Shown here piece after piece: positions 22,715-26,196 of a stretch of 26,196 nt of DNA (position 1 is its first letter; the number at the start of each line of letters is the position of its first letter). A model generated the notes under the pieces. The model was not told the origin of the DNA and ran no database searches. It was given only the letters and a program-made list of their open reading frames with translations. The translations under genes and the position numbers were made by a program. The DNA is from an uncultured Bacteroidales bacterium. Lineage in GTDB: Bacteria; Bacteroidota; Bacteroidia; Bacteroidales; UBA932. The stretch lies in assembly GCA_900544815.1 (NCBI GenBank), contig UQWT01000026.1, positions 1 to 26,196 on the forward strand. The letters run 5' to 3'.

Positions 22715-24100
22715 ATGTTTAACAAAGAGACTTATGTTAGAAGACGCCGCGAGTTGGCAAAAAAGGTTGGCAACGGCATTATTTTGATATTGGGAAATGT
22801 AGAGGCTCCTACTAATTATCCCGACAATACATACAAATTCCGCCAGGACAGTTCATTCCTCTATTTCTTTGGCTTATATGAGCCAGGTTTGGCAGCTGTA
22901 ATAGATACAGAGAGTGGAGAGGAGATTATCTTTGGCAATGATGTAGATATTGATGATATTATCTGGATGGGTCCTCAACCGCTTATGGAGGAGAAGGCAA
23001 AACTTGTAGGGGTAGATAAGACAGCTCCGTTATCTAAATTGGCAGAGTATATAGGCAAGCAAAACGGTAGAAAGATTCATTTCCTTCCGCCGTATAGATA
23101 TGCAAACAAGATATTGCTGTACCAACTGCTTGCTGTTCCGTTTGAGAAGATGAAGGAGAGTGCCTCAATGGAGCTTATAAATGCAGTTATCTCGTTGAGA
23201 ATGGTAAAAGATGCGGAGGAGATTGCAGAGTTGGACAAGGCCGCAAACATTGGCTATGCAATGCACTATACTGTTATGAAGATGGCCAAACTTGGTATGG
23301 TTGAGCAGGAGCTTGTTGGAATAATGGAGGGCATTGCGGCATCACAGGGCAGACTTACCTCTTTTGCAACAATCCTTTCCCAGAATGGTGAGACTTTACA
23401 TAATCATACCCATCATCAAGTGCTCACAGATGGAAGATTGCTTGTTATAGATGCCGGTGCCGAGACAAACATGGGGTATGCATCTGACTTTACCAGAACA
23501 ATCCCTACTAGCGGTAAGTTTACAAACAAACAGAAAGATATTTACAACATAGTTTGCGGAGCAAACAACCTTGCATATGATCTTTCCGCTCCCGGTGTTA
23601 CATACAAAGAGGTACATCTTAAAACTTGTCGCTTCATTGCTCAGGGCTTAAAGGATCTTGGTCTTATGATGGGAGATGTGGATGAGGCTGTGGCTAATGG
23701 TGCTCATGCACTCTTTATGCCTCACGGGTTGGGTCATAACATGGGACTCGATGTTCATGATATGGAGGATCTTGGGCAGATATATGTTGGTTATGACGAG
23801 GTTACTCGCCCATCTGATCAGTTTGGCCTTGCATCTCTTAGAATGGGACGAGAGCTTAAACCAGGGTATGTGGTTACAGATGAACCTGGGTGTTACTTTA
23901 TCCCAGCCCTTATTGAGAAATGGAAAAACGAGGGTATTAATACTCAGTTTATTAATTTTGAGAAACTTAAGGAGTACTATAACTTTGGCGGCATAAGGTT
24001 GGAGGATGATGTGCTTATTACGGAGAACGGCAGAAGACGCCTTGGCTCAAAGAGACTGCCTATTACTGCCACAGAGGTTGAAGAAACCATGCAAAAATAG
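22715..24100 (+). CDS. pepP: Xaa-Pro aminopeptidase (aminopeptidase P, M24B family)
   Basis: 461 residues. An N-terminal AMP_N domain (about 1-150: FNKETYVRRRRELAKKVGNG..., FLYFFGLYEPG) precedes the pita-bread metallopeptidase fold. The five metal ligands are in place: Asp246 (VIDAGAE), Asp258 (SDFTRTIP), His341 (HGLGHNMG), Glu390 (TDEPGCYF) and Glu430 (GIRLEDDVLIT). It removes an N-terminal residue preceding proline in peptides, probably in the cytoplasm. No signal peptide is present. It lies 23 bases after the ORF6N gene and 10 bases before cstA, so it may feed peptide-derived amino acids alongside the CstA transporter. The stop is TAG. Confidence 0.95.
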   Translation: MFNKETYVRRRRELAKKVGNGIILILGNVEAPTNYPDNTYKFRQDSSFLYFFGLYEPGLAAVIDTESGEEIIFGNDVDIDDIIWMGPQPLMEEKAKLVGVDKTAPLSKLAEYIGKQNGRKIHFLPPYRYANKILLYQLLAVPFEKMKESASMELINAVISLRMVKDAEEIAELDKAANIGYAMHYTVMKMAKLGMVEQELVGIMEGIAASQGRLTSFATILSQNGETLHNHTHHQVLTDGRLLVIDAGAETNMGYASDFTRTIPTSGKFTNKQKDIYNIVCGANNLAYDLSAPGVTYKEVHLKTCRFIAQGLKDLGLMMGDVDEAVANGAHALFMPHGLGHNMGLDVHDMEDLGQIYVGYDEVTRPSDQFGLASLRMGRELKPGYVVTDEPGCYFIPALIEKWKNEGINTQFINFEKLKEYYNFGGIRLEDDVLITENGRRRLGSKRLPITATEVEETMQK

Positions 24101-24110
24101 CTGCTGAGCC

Positions 24111-25562
24111 ATGATTACATTTATTGTGTGCTTATGCCTGCTCGTTTTGGGCTATTTTACATGCGGGAAATTTGTAGAGAGGTTCTTTGGGGCCTCTCAG
24201 CAAAATGAGACCCCTGTAAAGCGTCTTGCAGACGGTGTTGATTATCAGGAGTTGAAACCTTGGAGAATCTTTATTATACAGTTTCTTAACATTGCCGGAT
24301 TGGGTCCTATATTTGGTGCTATACTTGGCGCTGCATATGGCCCTATGGCATACGTATGGATAGTTGTGGGGTGTGTCTTTATTGGCGCTACTCACGATTA
24401 TTTCTCCGGGATGCTCTCTATCCGTCACGACGGTACATCTCTTCCCGGGATGGTGGGCAAATATCTTGGAGAGAACGTAAGAAAGTTCATGTCTGTCTTT
24501 ACCGGATTTCTGCTGCTGGCTGTGGGTGTCTCTTTTGTTAATGGTCCTGCAGATCTGTTGGGAAATTTGTCGGGAAGCGGAATGACACCTTGGTTATATG
24601 TGATTTTTGCGTACTACATTTTGGCTACCTTGCTGCCTATTAACAAGATTATAGGCAAGATCTACCCTTATATGGGTATCTGCCTGCTCTTTATGGCGGT
24701 GGCAGTTGGTGGTTGTCTGTTGTATGGCGGGGTTACGGGGGAGCTGCATATAGAGGAGCTTTCTTTGAGCAATTTTAAGAATATGCACAGCAATCCTAAT
24801 GATAATATACTGTTCCCTATGCTGTTTATTGTGCTGTCGTGTGGAGCTATATCGGGGTTTCATGCTACGCAATCTCCTATGATGGCGCGTTGTATGGGCA
24901 ATGAGAAGCATGGAAGACCTATCTTTTACGGGGCGATGATTGCAGAGGGTATTGTGGCTATGATATGGGCTACTGCGGCAATGGCGTTTTATGGTGGATG
25001 GGAGGGGTTGAACGCGGCTGCCGATGCGGGCAATACTCCTGCGATTATGGTTGATGCCATCTGCAACAGTTGGTTGGGCAAGGTTGGTGCTGTTATTGCT
25101 GTTATTGGCGTGGTGGTTTGCCCTATTACATCTGGCGATACTGCATTCAGAAGCATGAGGTTGGTTATTGCAGATGCTCTTAAGTATGACCAGAAACCAA
25201 TTAAGAACAGGATTCTTGTTGCTGCTCCTATTTTTGTGGTTGCCTACTTTTTGTGTAACGTGGATTTTTCTACTATATGGAAGTATGTGGGGATTGGAAA
25301 TCAGGTGCTTGCAACAATAACGTTATGGACTGCTGCTACATTCTTGACTAAGAATGGCAAGGCTCACTGGATGATGTCTATGCCTGCAACGTTCCTCACT
25401 ATTGTTTGTGTTACATACTTTTTGATTGCTCCTTACAAGACCGGCGGCCTTTACCTGCCTCATACCTTAAGCTATGTGGTTGGTATAGTGGCCGGGGTTG
25501 CAATGTTTGCTCTGTTTATCTATAAAACGTCTAAAACAGGGTTGGCGAGCAAGGTAAAATAG
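24111..25562 (+). CDS. cstA: CstA-family carbon starvation/peptide transport protein
   Basis: 483 residues, the short form of CstA found in many Bacteroidota (the E. coli protein is about 700). Many transmembrane segments are visible from residue 2 to about 472, roughly 12 or 13. Conserved stretches include FNIAGLGPI-like LNIAGLGPIFGAILGA (residues about 60-75), HDYFSGMLSIRH and SGFHATQSPMMAR, then CPITSGDTAFRSMRL. CstA proteins take up peptides or pyruvate during carbon limitation. The gene follows pepP by 10 bases, forming a peptidase-transporter pair. It ends in TAG, followed by an intrinsic terminator 86 bases later. Confidence 0.93.
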   Translation: MITFIVCLCLLVLGYFTCGKFVERFFGASQQNETPVKRLADGVDYQELKPWRIFIIQFLNIAGLGPIFGAILGAAYGPMAYVWIVVGCVFIGATHDYFSGMLSIRHDGTSLPGMVGKYLGENVRKFMSVFTGFLLLAVGVSFVNGPADLLGNLSGSGMTPWLYVIFAYYILATLLPINKIIGKIYPYMGICLLFMAVAVGGCLLYGGVTGELHIEELSLSNFKNMHSNPNDNILFPMLFIVLSCGAISGFHATQSPMMARCMGNEKHGRPIFYGAMIAEGIVAMIWATAAMAFYGGWEGLNAAADAGNTPAIMVDAICNSWLGKVGAVIAVIGVVVCPITSGDTAFRSMRLVIADALKYDQKPIKNRILVAAPIFVVAYFLCNVDFSTIWKYVGIGNQVLATITLWTAATFLTKNGKAHWMMSMPATFLTIVCVTYFLIAPYKTGGLYLPHTLSYVVGIVAGVAMFALFIYKTSKTGLASKVK

Positions 25563-25648
25563 CCTGCAACACAAGTGCAGAATTGCAAACTTGTTTGCTT
25601 TTTATGCCAACGTTTTGCTTTTATTTTGGATCTATTTGAGTAGATGTA

Positions 25649-25678
25649 AAAGGATGGTCGCTTGCGCGGCTGTCCTTT
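25649..25678 (+). terminator. Intrinsic terminator downstream of cstA
   Basis: AAAGGATGGTCGC (25649-25661) pairs fully, with three G-U type pairs, with GCGGCTGTCCTTT (25666-25678) around TTGC; a T-run follows at 25683. It closely resembles the tsf/pfkA terminator (same AAAGGATGG start and TTGC loop). Confidence 0.85.
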
Positions 25679-25682
25679 ACTG

Positions 25683-26055
25683 TTTTTTATGCTGAAATCT
25701 AAATTTGCGGGAAATCTAATTGTTACAAATTCTTAAGTAAATCAATAAAAGATTTAGTCTGTTTTATTCTGTTTGTTAATATAAGGTATATAGAGATAAT
25801 TATGATATGTTATGAGTAAATACTTCAAATGCCGAAAAAAATTATTTTTATTGGTTGTTATATCGAAAAAAAAATATGTTTAACTTTGCTATGTAAAATT
25901 GATTAAGGATTTTTATTCTTTCATTGATTCAAAAAGAGATTCTTTTGCCGGAACTTTATAATGTTTTCGCTTTTAAGTTTTACTGCTGGATTGCGTTAAT
26001 ATTAAGAAGTTTACAAAGGAATTGGTTAACCAAAATTATTAACTAATAAACTAAC
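25683..26055 (+). promoter_or_regulatory. Promoter and leader of an interrupted susC-type gene
   Basis: This 373-base AT-rich stretch has no open frame. It contains TAACTTTG at 25881-25888 (fits TAnnTTTG). Near its end, AAGGAATTGGTTAACCAAAA (26018 region) followed by TTATTAAC resembles the end of the susC leader at 16922-16944 (AAGGATTTGTTAACCTAAAT, then TATTAT). The susC ATG follows that block in the intact operon; here an IS30-type end follows instead. Confidence 0.5.
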
Positions 26056-26196
26056 TGGCAGAGTCAAAAAGCAAGTGCAACATTACAATAAAAATTTAAA
26101 AAACTCATCCTTAGGAGTAGAGAAATTTAATTTTTCTCTCGGTCTCCGGTTAATCTTCAACTGCACAGAATGAATATAATCATCCGTAAGGCTATT
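26056..26196 (-). mobile_element. IS30-family insertion sequence, right end (cut by window edge)
   Basis: A partial transposase reads in from the window edge on the minus strand, and just beyond its stop lies a terminal repeat candidate at 26056-26082 (TGGCAGAGTCAAAAAGCAAG...). This resembles the IS30 terminal repeat pattern with its TCAA, CAA and GCAACA blocks. The exact boundary is estimated to a few bases; the other end and any target duplication are outside the window. Confidence 0.7.
26083..26196 (-). CDS. IS30-family transposase, C-terminal fragment
   Basis: The minus strand is open from the window edge to TAA at 26085-26083, giving 37 residues. It contains KINRRPREKLNFSTPKDEFF, the usual end of IS30-type DDE transposases (typically NxRPRKxLxxxTPxEVF). 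The catalytic core lies outside the window. The enzyme would move the element through the terminal repeat next to its stop codon. Confidence 0.85.
   Translation of the reverse strand, partial: NSLTDDYIHSVQLKINRRPREKLNFSTPKDEFFKFLL

Noticed and set aside
1..26196. CRISPR array or tRNA genes
   Set aside because: No regularly spaced direct repeats and no cloverleaf-like sequences were found on either strand.

Overview
The window looks like a Bacteroidales (Bacteroidota) chromosome. Supporting signs are a SusC/SusD pair, repeated promoter boxes of the Bacteroidota type (TAnnTTTG at -7, TTG/TTTG near -33), weak Shine-Dalgarno sequences, and closest resemblance of most proteins to that order. All calls come from reading the sequence; no search or folding program was run.

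Layout. (1) 1-7340, minus strand: an accessory defence island. An XRE-type regulator leads a type I restriction-modification operon (hsdR, hsdM), followed by a Fic/Doc toxin-like gene with an overlapping partner, an exported protein of unknown function, and the start of hsdS cut by the window edge. A two-TM protein of unknown function lies upstream. Glu codons lean to GAA here and to GAG in the core genes, which fits separate origins. (2) 7640-10740, plus strand: ribosomal genes rplM-rpsI and rpsB-tsf, with tandem promoters and a structured leader before rplM. (3) 10741-11070: a convergent tsf/pfkA gap holding a two-way terminator and two copies of a structured repeat on opposite strands. The linear core is shared but the stems differ. 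(4) pfkA (minus), divergent from a membrane-spanning TPR/AraC-type regulator that is cut by an in-frame TGA. (5) 13964-14414: a probable independent small transcript with promoter and terminator. (6) dus-lpxK operon. (7) A susC-susD outer-membrane uptake pair. Its promoter lies between two 24-nt inverted repeats (22/24 identical), a strong candidate invertible promoter. (8) An ORF6N-domain gene with a 33-nt perfect palindrome in its coding sequence, then pepP and cstA. (9) The right edge: a susC-type promoter and leader cut by an IS30-family element.

How they fit together: housekeeping translation and glycolysis genes form a stable backbone. The flanking regions carry surface-uptake and defence loci of the kind that often vary between strains. 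The most notable observations are the candidate phase-variable susC promoter (16591-16928), the paired conserved-core/variable-stem elements (10747-11074), and the nonsense-split regulator (13748-13750).
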